A DNA stretch of 64,000 nt, taken from Branchinecta lynchi. Taxonomy: Eukaryota > Arthropoda > Branchiopoda > Anostraca > Branchinectidae. A program made the position numbers and the translations under genes. Of this stretch, positions 49,215 to 60,086 are shown in pieces. Under the pieces are notes generated by a model. It did not search any database. It saw only the letters and a list, made by a program, of their open reading frames with translations, and was not told the origin of the DNA. The stretch is taken from contig JAKZAP010000018.1 of assembly GCA_023053575.1 (NCBI GenBank), positions 992,001-1,056,000 on the forward strand, in the 5' to 3' direction. Within the stretch, counting starts at the first letter, position 1, and each line of letters starts with the position of its first letter.

Positions 49215-49801
49215 TGGATTTTTATTTAATAAAATCATCCCCTAATAAATGGAGTCCACAAAGGAAGTCTTGAATACAATCAGAATGAATAAATACAATG
49301 AGACAATCAGGAAAGAAGAACTAGTTCTAGGACTGAAATATACTATCGTTAAAATGAGAATTGCTAAGACAAAATATGGTGATAAGTTGGTTGTAGTTAT
49401 TAATCATAATGACAAACCCTGTGATTTGTTTATAACACAGAAATATAATGCCATTGCTAACGAATTACTTTTAAAGAAAAATCTAGTTTTGCAACCGATT
49501 GTACGCGAAAACAAGAACAAAGAAACATATGTGGATTTAGAACTGTTTACTCAGTAATATTTGAATAAAAAAATTAAAAATGTAAAAAAAAAGAAGTAGT
49601 AGTATATTGTAGTATTTTATATGTAGTAAAGGGTAATATTCTCATTTCTTGTATCCTTTATTTTGGAATTAAGAAAATAAAAATGTTCTTAAAAAGGGGG
49701 ATAATTTGGTAAAAAGGATGTTAAAGTTTAAGAAATTGATGTTAAAATGGGGTTTTGAAATTGGGGGGAGGGTGGAGTAGAACCCGGCTTTATATACTAC
49801 T
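49215..49801 (-). repeat. Polinton right terminal inverted repeat (587 bp)
   Basis: This is the mirror of 31,338-31,924 with one observed difference. It ends ...CTTTATATACTACT, followed by the target duplication CTCAAG at 49,802-49,807. Confidence 0.95.
49249..49557 (+). CDS. Polinton terminal-repeat protein, right copy (102 aa)
   Basis: Identical to the left copy except for Ala instead of Val in the segment QKYN-x-IANELL. Transcription runs toward the right end of the element. The start has CCCTAATAAATGG. Two outward-facing copies double the gene dose. The function is unknown; see the left copy for what can be seen. Confidence 0.85.
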   Translation: MESTKEVLNTIRMNKYNETIRKEELVLGLKYTIVKMRIAKTKYGDKLVVVINHNDKPCDLFITQKYNAIANELLLKKNLVLQPIVRENKNKETYVDLELFTQ

Positions 49802-49807
49802 CTCAAG

Positions 49808-50517
49808 CCTATCAATTTTCGGTCACAAATGTGAGGATACAGTTATAAGATTCACGAACTTTTTAACAAACTCTTTCAATCCCAACAACCTTTTCCCCTG
49901 TTTCCTTCAGACAGGAAAATCTCTTTGTCTCTCGGTCTTAAGGATCACACGGCAGGTAATTTTTCCAGGAGACGAGAAGGGAAAATGTTCACACGGTACT
50001 AGGGTATTTTTCAAGGAAGAGCACTGTCATGTGGCAATAAATCCCAAGGTTGTAACGCTCAGGATATATGGACCACTTTTTACATGGGCATAATCAAAAT
50101 TATTCCTCGAAAATCCAATTTTGTTGTTGCTGACAAACAAACAAACAAATACCCGGGTAAAAAGTTCGCGAAATGGAAGTCCAAAATACCCAGGTTTTTG
50201 TTGCTGTTGCGGGGAAAAGTACCCGCGAAGTACGGGTAAATACCCTCCGTGTAAACGTAGCTTTACTAATTAAATTGGTATAGTTAGGAAGCCATAATAT
50301 CTAAGAGAGAGGACACGCCACATGTGGCGTGGTTGGCGAACCACGCCACACGCTATTACCTTAACGGTGTATTCGCACCCAAAACGAGTAGCCACTACCA
50401 TGCCCGCCCGCTACACATAACCACAAAATACTACTACTTTCGCTACCACTTCACACTACACACAACGCATAGAATTCATTATCATACAACAGACTTCAGA
50501 TATACTAAGTTACTTAC
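49808..50517. other. GPCPD1 intron 3, right of the Polinton
   Basis: No gene is supported. A compact pair of overlapping palindromes lies at 50,315-50,349 and is listed separately. Confidence 0.45.
50315..50349. repeat. Overlapping perfect palindrome and hairpin
   Basis: ACGCCACATGTGGCGT (50,315-50,330) is a perfect 16-bp palindrome. GTGGCGTGGTT-GGCG-AACCACGCCAC (50,324-50,349) is an 11-bp stem with a 4-nt loop. The middle arm is shared, so the two folds exclude each other. Confidence 0.9.
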
Positions 50518-50672
50518 ATTGTCTGTCGGCACTTTCTTCTTATGGATACGAATAGCCTCTTTTGCCATCTTAAACTGCAGAACCACCTCATGAGTGATCC
50601 AACCACGGTCTGTTTTCGTTTCACCATTGTAGCTTCCAAACGTTTCAACGCTGTGACCACTTTGTGCATTAT
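50518..50672 (-). CDS. GPCPD1: GPCPD1 exon 3
   Basis: The exon is 155 nt: two bases complete the codon split with exon 2, then 51 codons end in phase 0. The acceptor is ACATTTTAG and the donor GACAAT|GTAAGT. It encodes VETFGSYNG, RGWITHEVVLQFKM and the basic end IRIHKKKVPTDN. This matches the vertebrate segment DSGWLTCQTEIRLRL and the following KKK stretch. It links the CBM20 domain to the middle region. It is intact. Confidence 0.9.
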
Positions 50673-51939
50673 CTAAAATGTAACTTAAAGGTTAGCTGTG
50701 TAAGAGACCTCTGCCGTCTCTGCAACAGTTGCACACTACACAATATACCAATAAACCGGATCCCTTTCATACACATGTCCTCACTAGCAAACAGGTGAAA
50801 TGAAAGGGCTGGAAACATTCTCATGACGTAAAAGAACAGGACCAAGGCTTTCGATAAGATTCCGAAGGGAAATCAGATCTTGCAGATCTCTGATCTTTGC
50901 CAGATCCCGTAACCAAGTTATTTATCCCTATAACTCGATCCCTCAACCAGTTCGATTAGGTAATCCGTTTCAGCTACGTCCGGAATATCAATGTATATGT
51001 AGATAAAGAAAATATTGGATCAGAACTTTCTGTAAGGGCGACTGCTCCGTCAGACGTGTCATAACGTTTAGGAAAGGACGAACAACTTCAAGAGATACAT
51101 GATTACGCACTATATGCTGACGTTACAGAATATTTCGGTTATGACGTTTAAGTTCTACTTCTTCGCTAAAAGCAATGCTTCTAGAACTTTTTGTGTTTTC
51201 TTTCACGGAAATATAAAACTTAAAGGCCCAAACACACTTTTCCTGAGATGTCTTGACGAAAGCAAGGGGACGTTGTCGCGTGGATGGCTGTAGAGCTGAA
51301 CGGGTGATCCCGTCCGCGGGAAAATGAGAAAATCGATCGGGCGTTGAACGGCTGAGAAAGATGGCTTCCGTCCACACACAAATGCCCATTCAGCTGGACT
51401 GGAGCCCATGAATGGGAAGTTCCACACAATATCCCCGTTTAGCCCAACCCTGCCCTCGGAGCGGTATTGAACGGGAGACTTTCATCGATCTGGATTGCCC
51501 GTTCACCTGTACACGCGAAAATTACAAAAAGATCGACGCCATCCACGCGAAAAAGGTTGACGGGACCAGAGCCATCCAAGCGGATACAACCCCGTAATGT
51601 GGGGACTGCTCAGGTAGGGGTGTGTTAGTATTTAAATCAGATAATGATCAGAAAGAATCTGATCCTCACCATTCATCATAAAGCTAGCGTAATTATGACA
51701 ATACCGACGAAGGGATTACAAACCAAAAGGGGTTACAAATCAAATTTACAGTTACAGTTCCAGGTTACAGTTCATTTACAAATCGACTTTCATGGTTGCA
51801 CAAACAAATCTGAGATTATTGTGAACACGAGTGCTTACAATATCTGTGTCGACACAGTGAACAAGAGCTGGAAGCTCATGTGGCACTTGCAAGGCTGGGT
51901 CAGAGGATGAAAGTAGGATTCGTCAATTCGTGGCTTTGC
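50673..51939. other. GPCPD1 intron 2, nothing recognised
   Basis: No gene or clear transposon is supported here. Open frames around 51,123-51,430 lack recognisable domains. Confidence 0.4.
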
Positions 51940-52480
51940 TATGATCATTTGTAAGCTGAACCCTTCAGATAACAATGATAATGCGTCCTTGGAAATCACT
52001 AACATGTATCTTTCGTAAAAACTATATATTTTTGCATTTGGCTATGATGATGCGCGCTTTCAGGGCACTAGAGATTCATCTGTAACGAAAATTCCTGAGG
52101 CGCAAATGATGATTAGCTGATCGGAATTATGAAAATGTATTTTGCTCAGCGCAAATGATGATAAGCTGATCGGGATTATGAACATGTATATTTTGCTCAA
52201 CATTATAGTTTGTACTTTAAGGAATTAACTTAGTAAGCAAAACTCATGAGACAAATGATCATGGACGCTTGGGGACCATGCATATATATCGTTTGGTCAA
52301 AAGTATTTTTTTAATTTTCGGTTAAGATACGTACTTTAAGGGTGCTAAAAATTCATTTTTGAGCAAAACCCTTCAGGCAAAAATCATCATGGGCTCATGG
52401 GATCATGAAAATGTATATGTTGATCAAAAGTATTTTTTGTACTTTGCGGTTAGGATTAGTACTTTAAGGGATGATCGGAT
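51940..52480. repeat. Degenerate tandem repeat, units of about 110-130 bp
   Basis: Blocks GCAAATGATGAT-AGCTGATCGG, ATTATGAA-ATGTATATTTTGC and GTACTTTAAGG recur about four to five times with drift. Confidence 0.65.
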
Positions 52481-52659
52481 CTGAGAAGCGACAACTCCTA
52501 AGCCAATCTTGTCAAGTCTCTAATTTCCAAGCCAAGTGTGGCTTGGGTAAGCTAATAGGTAAGCAGTCCCGAGCGTGGTAAGCAAATAGTTATTATTAGT
52601 TACTATTTCGAGAAGGTTGGAACGGTCAGCGTAGTAACTTTGGGTGAAGTTGGAACGGA

Positions 52660-52765
52660 AATAGTAACTAATAGTTACTATTTGTAGAAGGGTGGAACAC
52701 ACTCTTAAAGAGTAAAACTTCTTAACCAACTGAGCTGAGAAGGGTCCACGCTTATATTCCATTTG
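52660..52765 (-). repeat. tRNA-like relic (possible SINE head)
   Basis: On the minus strand CTCAGCTCAGTTGGTTAAGA is a good tRNA A box (D arm). ACTCTTTAAGAGT follows at anticodon-arm distance. The B box is poor (GTGTTCCACC), so this is not a functional tRNA. It may be the head of a tRNA-derived SINE. Confidence 0.4.
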
Positions 52766-52873
52766 TAGTTTCATGCTAGCAAGCGACTTTCATTTGCAAT
52801 ATTGTCAAGTCTATGGAAATCCAGTAGACAGGCCTACAGATTTTTTTCTGGAGATCTCACATTCCTCTTCCCC

Positions 52874-52990
52874 TTGAATGAATGAATGAATATTATTGCG
52901 GGACTTAGCTTTACGGCAATCTGCCTAAAATTAGGAAAGCCTCAGTCAAGACAGGGCATCGCTAACAGACTTAGCATATGACTTTAGGTG
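52874..52990 (-). mobile_element. LINE 3' tail relic with (ATTC)n, minus strand
   Basis: A (GAAT)n run at 52,876-52,891 is, on the minus strand, an ATATTCATTCATTCATTC tail preceded by a likely 3' UTR. The left extent is approximate. No coding part remains. Confidence 0.45.
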
Positions 52991-53125
52991 TTGCTGTCTT
53001 GATTTACACTGATCCCAGAAAATTAGGTGGTGCCAGAAAATGTTTTGTATGCAGTTCCAATATACGGAAATACCTACAGTACTGAATAAATAAAAAGATT
53101 TAAGATAAAAACCAACAATAAATAC

Positions 53126-53280
53126 CTTTTATTATCAATTTTCTCGGAAGCAAGTTCGTCTCCAACTTTCTGATCAACAAATTCCTGTAGTTGTCAACTC
53201 CTATGTCAATGCAAGTGAAATATCTATACTCTATCTCTTCGCCAACCGGAACATCAACTGCCAAAGACCACACATCAGTC
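53126..53280 (-). CDS. GPCPD1: GPCPD1 exon 2 (CBM20 domain, second half)
   Basis: The exon is 155 nt: one base completes a codon from exon 1, then 51 codons, then one base carried to exon 3. The acceptor is TTTTTATTCAG and the donor ATAAAAG|GTATTT. It encodes TDVWSLAVDVPVGEEIEYRY, then F and the strand LLIRKLETNLLPRKL. These correspond to the LWKATIVL...VQYRYF and WETHLQPR strands of the CBM20-like starch-binding domain in vertebrate GPCPD1. It is intact. Confidence 0.92.
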
Positions 53281-53489
53281 CTGAATAAAAAGTTAGTAAC
53301 TACAGTGAATTCATAACAGCAAAGCTGGCATAGAAGTTATGCCAGAAAATACTAGGTACACCCAAAGAAGATGTCGAAATAAATTACAAGCAGAGTGAGA
53401 TGGGCGTTGAAAGTCTTCTGCTCGGCCTCTACAACTTTTATGAGGATGTAAGGGATTGACTGCATTCCATAATCGTCCCATAACTCACG

Positions 53490-54770
53490 GTTCCTAGTTG
53501 ACATCGAGATATTTGGCATATCTATGTTGCCATATCTCGTGTAAAGCCTGATTGCCTGCTTTAATATCCTCTTCCAACAGGGTGGAATCCACACCATTTG
53601 GGCGTAATTTAGATACACTTGCAAATCGTCGTCTCAAGTTATCGACAGTTTTTGGTACTAAAATCCTTGAGAATCTCGTCTTCCCAAGAAGCGTTTGGAC
53701 GAGCCTTGACGAGAGTGCATTCCAATGTTGCTATTAGGCCTTGGTCATGTTCTTCTTGGGTGTTGCCATACACGATCATGTCATCAATGATGATTTCGAA
53801 TCCTAGACCCTCGAAAGCGTCTTCCATCCGCCGTTGGAATTCGTCTTGAACTGAGATGATTCCGAAAGGCATTCGTTTGAAGTGGTATCTCCCATAAATC
53901 GTGCTGAATGTCATGACGTAAGAAGCGTCATCAGGTAGCAGATTTGACCAGGAACCGGATCAGGCATCGACTCTTGTGATTAACTTGGCTCCATATAGTT
54001 TTGAGGTGACATCGTCCATAGTGGGGATCGGGTAGTGTGGCCGTTTGATGGACTTGTTTAGGTCAACTGTATCTGTACACAGTCTTATGGACCCGTTCTT
54101 CTTTTCTACCATTACCATTGAGTTGACCCATTCGGTCCGGCTTACTACCTTTTCTATGATACCAAGGCTTTCTAGGCGACTGAGCTCTTTCTTGAGCTTA
54201 TCCTGCATAGCGGTGGGGACTCGTCTGGCTGGGTAGACGGTTGGCGTAGCCTTCAAGTGTATGTTGCATTTTCCATCCAGTTTTCCAATTCCTCTGAACA
54301 CTTCTTTGTACTTTTTTCTTCAAGTGTGGTACTTTGGAGGCTGTTGCAGCTATATTCAAGACCAGCTTGATCAGGTCCAGGTTGAGGCTAGAGTGGTAGC
54401 CAATGATTGGGGAAGATGAGGTCTCGACTATATAGAACTGCTGTGTGCTGCTCATACTGTCTTTGTACCTACAGGATAGTTCACAGACTCCTGTTACTGG
54501 AATCCATGCTCCACAATAGCTTGTGAGGTGCTGACTGGTGGGCTTCATGGTGGGCTTTGGGGTGATGAGGTCAAAGTACTTCTTTTGGATTATACTGACA
54601 TGTGCTCTTGTGTCGATTTTAAACTGGACAGGGAACTGGTTGTTGATTGTCAGTGGAATGACTCAACCCGTTATGTTTTGCCATTCAACTTGGCTGCAAC
54701 ATTAGTCCAAAGCTTGGAAAAGCCTCTATGTATTTGGGAATATAGGTTTTGGCAAACTATAGATCTGTAA
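53490..54770 (-). pseudogene. Ty3/gypsy protease and reverse transcriptase relic
   Basis: On the minus strand, from high to low coordinate, a protease relic (FKIDTRAHVSI, with DTRA where the family has D-S/T-G-A) is followed by gypsy reverse transcriptase. The latter has HYPIPTMDDVTSKLYGAKLI, then YHFKRMPFGIISVQDEFQRR and IIIDDMIVYG (the YxDD site changed to IIDD). Frameshifts near 54,300 and 53,930 and stops break it. It is old and inactive. It lies in GPCPD1 intron 1 in the same orientation as the host gene. Confidence 0.85.
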
Positions 54771-55796
54771 GGTAGCCTGGGTCAATAAATCTAATAAATA
54801 GAGGACCATTACAGAAATGAGAGCTTGGAGGCTTCTAAGTTTGAACAAAATATGGAATTTCACACCTTATTGGTCTGTTAATTGTCAAGATTTGTTTTAG
54901 AAGAAAAAGTTTAAACCTTCAAGCTCCTATTCCTGGCTTCTAAGTTTGAAAAAAAAAATGGAATTTCACATCTTACTGGTCTGTTAATTGTCTTGAAAAA
55001 AAAAAAAAAAAAAATGGAATCAGGATTTGTTTTAGAAGTGAAAGTTTTGACACTTTCAAGCTCTTATTTCTGAGGAAACTTTTCTACAACACTGTGATTG
55101 TGCAATTAAGAAAGAGCCAGCAAGATGTTACTTATCATTTATAGGCTACTGTTATAGGCCTCATAATAACAAATTACTCTTTTTATGCCTAGGCTATTTT
55201 TTATTTCGCTGGATGAGCTGCAATCTCTATATACAGGAGGGTATCCAGCTTCAGACAAGATTTCAAATTCGATCTTTCCTTAGAATAATCTATCTGGCTT
55301 AAAAAATAACCAACAAACATTACAAACATATAAGACTGCTTCAATATTTCTACTGGAGCCTATACTATTTCCATCAGAAGTTAACCTGTCTATTCCATTG
55401 CCCAGCTTTGGTTGTCTTCTTCTCCCACAGAAATTTCCAAAAAAGGTAAAGAATATCTCAAAAGAAAGCCATCTTCTTCTTCTTCATCCTAGGTTTTCTT
55501 CCGAGAGAATAGAGAGCAAGCTGCATTGCCGGTACATGATTTTCTGTGATGACTCTGGGGACTTTGTTACCGTTATGGCTGGTCATCCGAATTTTTTTTC
55601 TGTCACATAATCACTATTTATACAAATATGAAAGCAAATTGTATGATCGTTAGAAACAAACATGAATTCAATATTAGAAAAACATTTAGTGTTTTAAACA
55701 GAGAACATCTTTGTCTTTTTGGCTTAGGCTACAGAAATTGAAGTCAACTCTCTTTTCCCGTAACAACGCGGGATGCCGTGATTCTATTTCCATCAC
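54771..55796. other. GPCPD1 intron 1, left of the RNase H LINE
   Basis: No gene is recognised. A direct repeat is visible around 54,820-55,050: two copies of GGCTTCTAAGTTTGAA-AAA-ATGGAATTTCACA-CTTA-TGGTCTGTTAATTGTC, then a poly(A) run. Confidence 0.5.
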
Positions 55797-55808
55797 AACA
55801 GTACCTAA
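55797..55808. repeat. LINE target duplication, left copy (AACAGTACCTAA)
   Basis: The 12-bp word AACAGTACCTAA recurs exactly at 60,923-60,934, just after the element's AATAAATAAAT tail. This fixes both ends of the insertion. Confidence 0.95.
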
Positions 55809-55875
55809 CAGTTGGCCCTCGCTGAGTCTTTGCTCGCTGAGGACCCCTTTTCTCCGTCAACATCGTCATCAGTGA

Positions 55876-56958
55876 TGGAAACAGTTGCTTGCGAGGTTGC
55901 TCCAACACCAGGCAGTGAGGCTCCATCAGCTGCGAATGACAAAAATGCCTACAAGGTCTTACAGATCCAAGGCAAAGAAACTCCATCGTTGGAGAGTCAA
56001 TTTATTGACACAGATGAGCTGGCTTCCAGCAAAACGGCAGTTAATATCGCCGAACAAACCCCTCAGAAGGATCCTGCAAAACAAGCAGTGATGCTTCTTG
56101 AGGGGAAAGTCGCCAAAAAGGGGGGCAACAAAAAGAGCTGGGCCGCAAGCCTTTCAGCAAACGATATACTCGGGGGAAGCGGCGTTAGCGCTGTGACTCC
56201 CGCGTATAAGGGAAAGAAGCGGAACCGCAAAGCCGCATCTAATAACTCAACACCAGAAGGGGTACCAGCCCCCAAGACAAAGAAAGACTCAAATAGCCCC
56301 AAAGAAGGGGGGGGCGAATTCGAGCCGTTCCGCAGAGGAGGGGCAACCCTCGAAACGTAAAAAGATGGCCCTAAATGTCAAGGCAAATAAAAACCGGAGC
56401 TACGCAAGGGCTGCCCAGGGTGTACCCCTCAAAATTCGTTCACGTAACGAAAACGCGTTAACCACGGAAGATCTCGACATAATTATGGATGGGATTGATG
56501 ACGCGATAGTTGGGTATGAAGGTGCGGCGGATACTATACCCACTATCTTTTACACAAAGTTGGTGGGTGATAGTGTGAAGTTATCGTGTAGCGATAGCAC
56601 CGTGTCATGGGCAAAAGAGGTAGTCCAGAAACTATCAGGTAAGAGTGGGGTTGGTTACTACGCCCTTGCACCTGGCGATGTACCACCCTATAAGAGGTTC
56701 TCTATTTTAGAGAGGCGAAAAAGAGACCCCCAAAAGATCCTTGAGTTGTTGATCAGATGTAATGCTGGTCTGACCAGGGGCAAACTCAGAATTGCTTCGA
56801 CCCAAGTTACCCCGGAAGGAATGGTAATAAAGGTTGATGTGGAGCAAGATGTGGCAACAGAAATTGAGAGGTTAGATTTCCGACCCCACTGCGGCCATTC
56901 AACCATTTTATTGAAGCCGCTGTACTCAACAGCAGCATTCCCAGATGATGGGAAATAA
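55876..56958 (+). pseudogene. LINE ORF1, one frameshift
   Basis: The first part (ATG at 55,876; METVACEVAPTPGSEAPSAA) is low-complexity and basic toward its end. The frame then shifts near 56,360 and continues at 56,365 (MALNVKANKNRSYARAAQGV). The second part, with YYALAPGDVPPYKRFSILER and LDFRPHCGHSTILLKPLY, resembles the DUF4780-type domain found in ORF1 of several arthropod LINEs. It would bind element RNA in an intact copy. The shift could alternatively mark two separate frames in the parent element. Confidence 0.75.
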
Positions 56959-57012
56959 GGAATTTCTGAATTCCTCCAAGAAGACGCATCTTTTGGTTTT
57001 TTATTTTTATTT

Positions 57013-57867
57013 ATGTTTCAAAAGATGTGTAAAAGTTTTTCAGATTGCCAAACGATGACAGAGACGTGTTCTTTAGAAGCTTGGCAAATTAATTTACACC
57101 ACTGTCAAGCAGCATCCTACAACCTTGGGAGAGTTTTGCAGGATAAGACATGGTACATTGCGATGGTTCAAGAGCCGTGGACACACCGCGGCAAAATCGG
57201 AGGAGCATTAAGAGGAGCGGATCTGCATGTGGCTGATTGTAAAGGTAACATGTCCAGATCTTGTATGTATAGTAGCAAGAATTTAAATGCATGGATGCTA
57301 AAACAGTTTTGTTCAAGGGATGTTGTAGCAATTAGAGTTTCTTGCCCCGGTCCAACTGGGAAAAAGGAAATGGTTTTCGCGTCGGTTTATATGGCACATG
57401 AGGAGGAGCCGCCACCTTATGAGCTAAAACAAATCGTTAATTATTGTAAGATTGAAAGGCTACCCCTAGTGGTTGGATGCGATGCGAACGCACACCACCG
57501 CCTATGGGGTAGCACAAACACAAATCAAAGAGGTTTAAAACTTTTTGAATATATGTTGAGTGAAGATTTGAGGTGGAGTAACAAAGGGGAGAAGCCCACT
57601 TTTGTAGTGGCTAATAGAAGGGAGGTACTTGACCTAACAATTGTTAATGAAGCCATAGCAGATTCTGTCCTGGGTTGGCATGTTAGTGATATTCCTTCAC
57701 TTTCAGATCATTGTTTTGTTCGTTTTAGTGTTGGAATAATCCCTGAACAAAATTATACCGTCAAGGATATAAGAAAGACTGATTGGAGAGCGTATTTGAA
57801 GCAGCTAAGGGCTGAGCTCAATGGTTCCAGCATGAAGGACCATGAGATCTCAGAACGAAAGAATTAG
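57013..57867 (+). pseudogene. LINE AP endonuclease part of ORF2
   Basis: Endonuclease motifs are AWQINLHHCQAAS, MVQEPWTHRGKIGG, VVGCDANAHHRLWG, LDLTIVNEA and SLSDHCFVRF. The frame ends at 57,867 and the reverse transcriptase continues in another frame from about 57,897. The catalytic residues seen (Asn, Glu, Asp/Asn, His) are present. The endonuclease of R1/LOA/I-type elements nicks target DNA. Confidence 0.88.
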
Positions 57868-57896
57868 ATAGTTATGCTGAGTGGTTAACGAGTTGT

Positions 57897-60086
57897 TTGA
57901 AGAAATCATTCAATGCGTCGACACCAAATGAATTGAAAAATATGAATGCTAATCCAAAAGATTGGTGGGATTCTAAACTCCAAGATTCGAGGAAAGAGTT
58001 ACGCCGATTACTTAGGAAAGCAAAGTTTTCTGATTGCCGAGAAGACTGGACAAGTTACCAAGAAGCATTTAAGAGATTCAAAAAGGCTATAAGACAAACG
58101 AAGAGGCAGTCATGGAGAAATTTCTGTGATTCTATACAGAGTGACTCTGGAACTGCTAACATCCTGAAGATACTGAAGAAGGACAAAACGGTAAGCCTTG
58201 GATGTATCGAAAAAGGAGACGGGACTTTCACGAATAGCCCTGAAGAAACACTAGATCACATGCTGGAGATTCACGTTGGTGTTGAGGATCAGACTCTTGT
58301 TCCGCCTGCGCGTTACGGTGAGGAGGATCTAGGTGAGGAAGTGGGAGAACGGATATTGAAGGAGGAGTGGATCAATAAGGCTGTGAATGAATTTAAACCC
58401 TTTAAATCCCCAGGAGCAGATGGAGTTTATCCAATTATGCTCCAAAAGGGATGGGGTCAGATCAAACCACATTACATGAAGCTTGCAAGAAGAAGCTTAG
58501 CTTTAGGCCATGTACCGAAAACATGGCAAGAGGCAAGGGGTGTTTTCATCCCTAAGCCAGGGAAAGAGAATTACTGCAATGCGCGGTCATTCCGATTAAT
58601 TACACTGACATCATTTCAGTTAAAATTGATGGAAAAAGTAATACAATGGTATCTCATGAGCATACCTGAGTTAAACGAAAAACTGTCAAATAGACAGTTC
58701 GGATTCCGAGCTGGAGGATCCACAGAGGCCGCAATTCACCAACTCGTATGGCGGATTGAACAGGCACTAGAAAATAAGGAATTCGCTCTTGGCATTTTCC
58801 TTGATATCGAAGGAGCCTTTGATGGGGCTACTTTTGAATCTATAGAAGAAGCGATGGAGGAGGGAGAAGTTGAAATCGCGGTTCAAAGATGGAACTCCGA
58901 TATGATTAGAAACAGAGAAGTCTGCGTAAATCTAAAAGGAGCAAAGCTCAAGCGACTAATTCGTAAAGGATGCCCGCAAGGAGGAGTTAGCTCCCCCTGG
59001 ATGTGGAATCTTGTAATGAATAGTCTGTTGAAAGAGCTGGAAAAACAACCCGGCTATTCGCAAGCGTTTGCAGATGACGGAGCGTCGCTCCTCAGAGGCC
59101 GAAATCTGTCCACGCTATTTGAGCTTGGCCAGGCAATCCTCAACGTAGTAGAGCAATGGAGTGTCAGACAAAAACTACGATTGAGCCCGAGTAAGACAGA
59201 AGTTGTTGTCTTTACAAAAAAACGAAATTGGGTAATCCCATTTCCGCTGAAGATCTACAATAAAGAAATAAAAATGACCAACCAAGTCAGATATTTGAGG
59301 ATCACCCTCAATAGTAAACTATGTTGGAAAACACATTGCATTGAAAGAGCACGCAGAGCAACAATCACGCTCATGCAATGCCGAAGGATGGTGGGCAAGA
59401 CCTGGGGACTTGCACCTCAACGAATGATGTTTATATATACTGCTATAATCCGGCCCATGATTTCTTATGCTTGCATAATATGGGTGGGAAGCAAAAAAAT
59501 TGATTCGCATATGATGCCCCTGGTTAGGGTACAAAGATTAGCATGCTTGATGGTTAGTGGAGGTTTCCCAGGGACAGCCACAGCATCACTAGAAATGCTG
59601 CTCGGATTAACTCCCCTTGAGATTTGGTTCAGAGGGGAAGCACTGAGGACGAGAGTCCGACTTGAGATCCAAGGCACATGGTGTCAGAGAAATCAGATCA
59701 GTAAGAGAAGCCATTTGGATATTTGCAATAAACGGATGAATGAGCTGCCAGTGCTGAACATGCCTAAAGATCAAACTATTACTACGATGAAAAGTGGAAA
59801 GAGCTTTGAAGTGAAAATTGAGACAAGGTCCGAGACCTTACGATTTCTGGAAAGTCTAACTAACCCAGAAGTGATCCGATGCTACACTGACGGCTCGCGA
59901 TTTAATGAGATGACGGGAGCAGCATCTATACTGTTCGAAACAAATGTAGAGCCAGAGAGGATGTACACTCACCTGGGGGAGTTCTCGTCAGTCTACCAGG
60001 CTGAGATGTTCGCTATTCTGCAAGTTATTGATAGTCTTCTGGATAAAGAAGCTGCTAATGAAGAGATTTTTTGTATTTTCGGATAA
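57897..60086 (+). pseudogene. LINE reverse transcriptase and N-terminal RNase H part of ORF2
   Basis: Reverse transcriptase motifs are FKPFKSPGADGVYPIM, GFRAGGSTEAAIHQLVWRI, FLDIEGAFDGATFESI, GCPQGGVSSPWMWNLV and the active site YSQAFADDGASLL. RNase H begins with VIRCYTDGSRF and EFSSVYQAEMFAILQ. The frame is lost near 60,080 in a T-rich stretch and RNase H continues in the next frame. Catalytic residues of the reverse transcriptase are intact. Confidence 0.92.

Larger units (their letters stand above)
31338..49801 (+). mobile_element. Polinton/Maverick element, complete (18,464 bp including a nested LINE)
   Basis: Termini 5'-AG...CT-3', 587-bp inverted repeats and a 6-bp target duplication define the boundaries exactly. 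The element carries protein-primed DNA polymerase, packaging ATPase, adenain-like protease, retroviral-type integrase, double-jelly-roll major capsid protein and penton-like minor capsid protein. Without the nested LINE and its duplication it is about 14.4 kb. All genes are on the plus strand except the left inverted-repeat gene and the membrane protein. The sequence is visibly more A/T-rich than the surrounding intron. One structural gene is split by the LINE, so this copy lacks at least one intact gene. It lies in GPCPD1 intron 3, mostly antisense to the host gene. Confidence 0.97.

Noticed and set aside
31336..49803. Setting the Polinton ends two bases outward (AGAGTAGT...)
   Set aside because: The extra AG/CT belongs to the CTCAAG duplication context; only the 31,338-49,801 boundary gives matching 6-bp flanks.
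53352..53624. 90-codon minus-strand frame (ILKQAIRLYTRYGNIDMPN)
   Set aside because: A different frame through the same DNA continues the gypsy relic better; this one has no recognisable domain.
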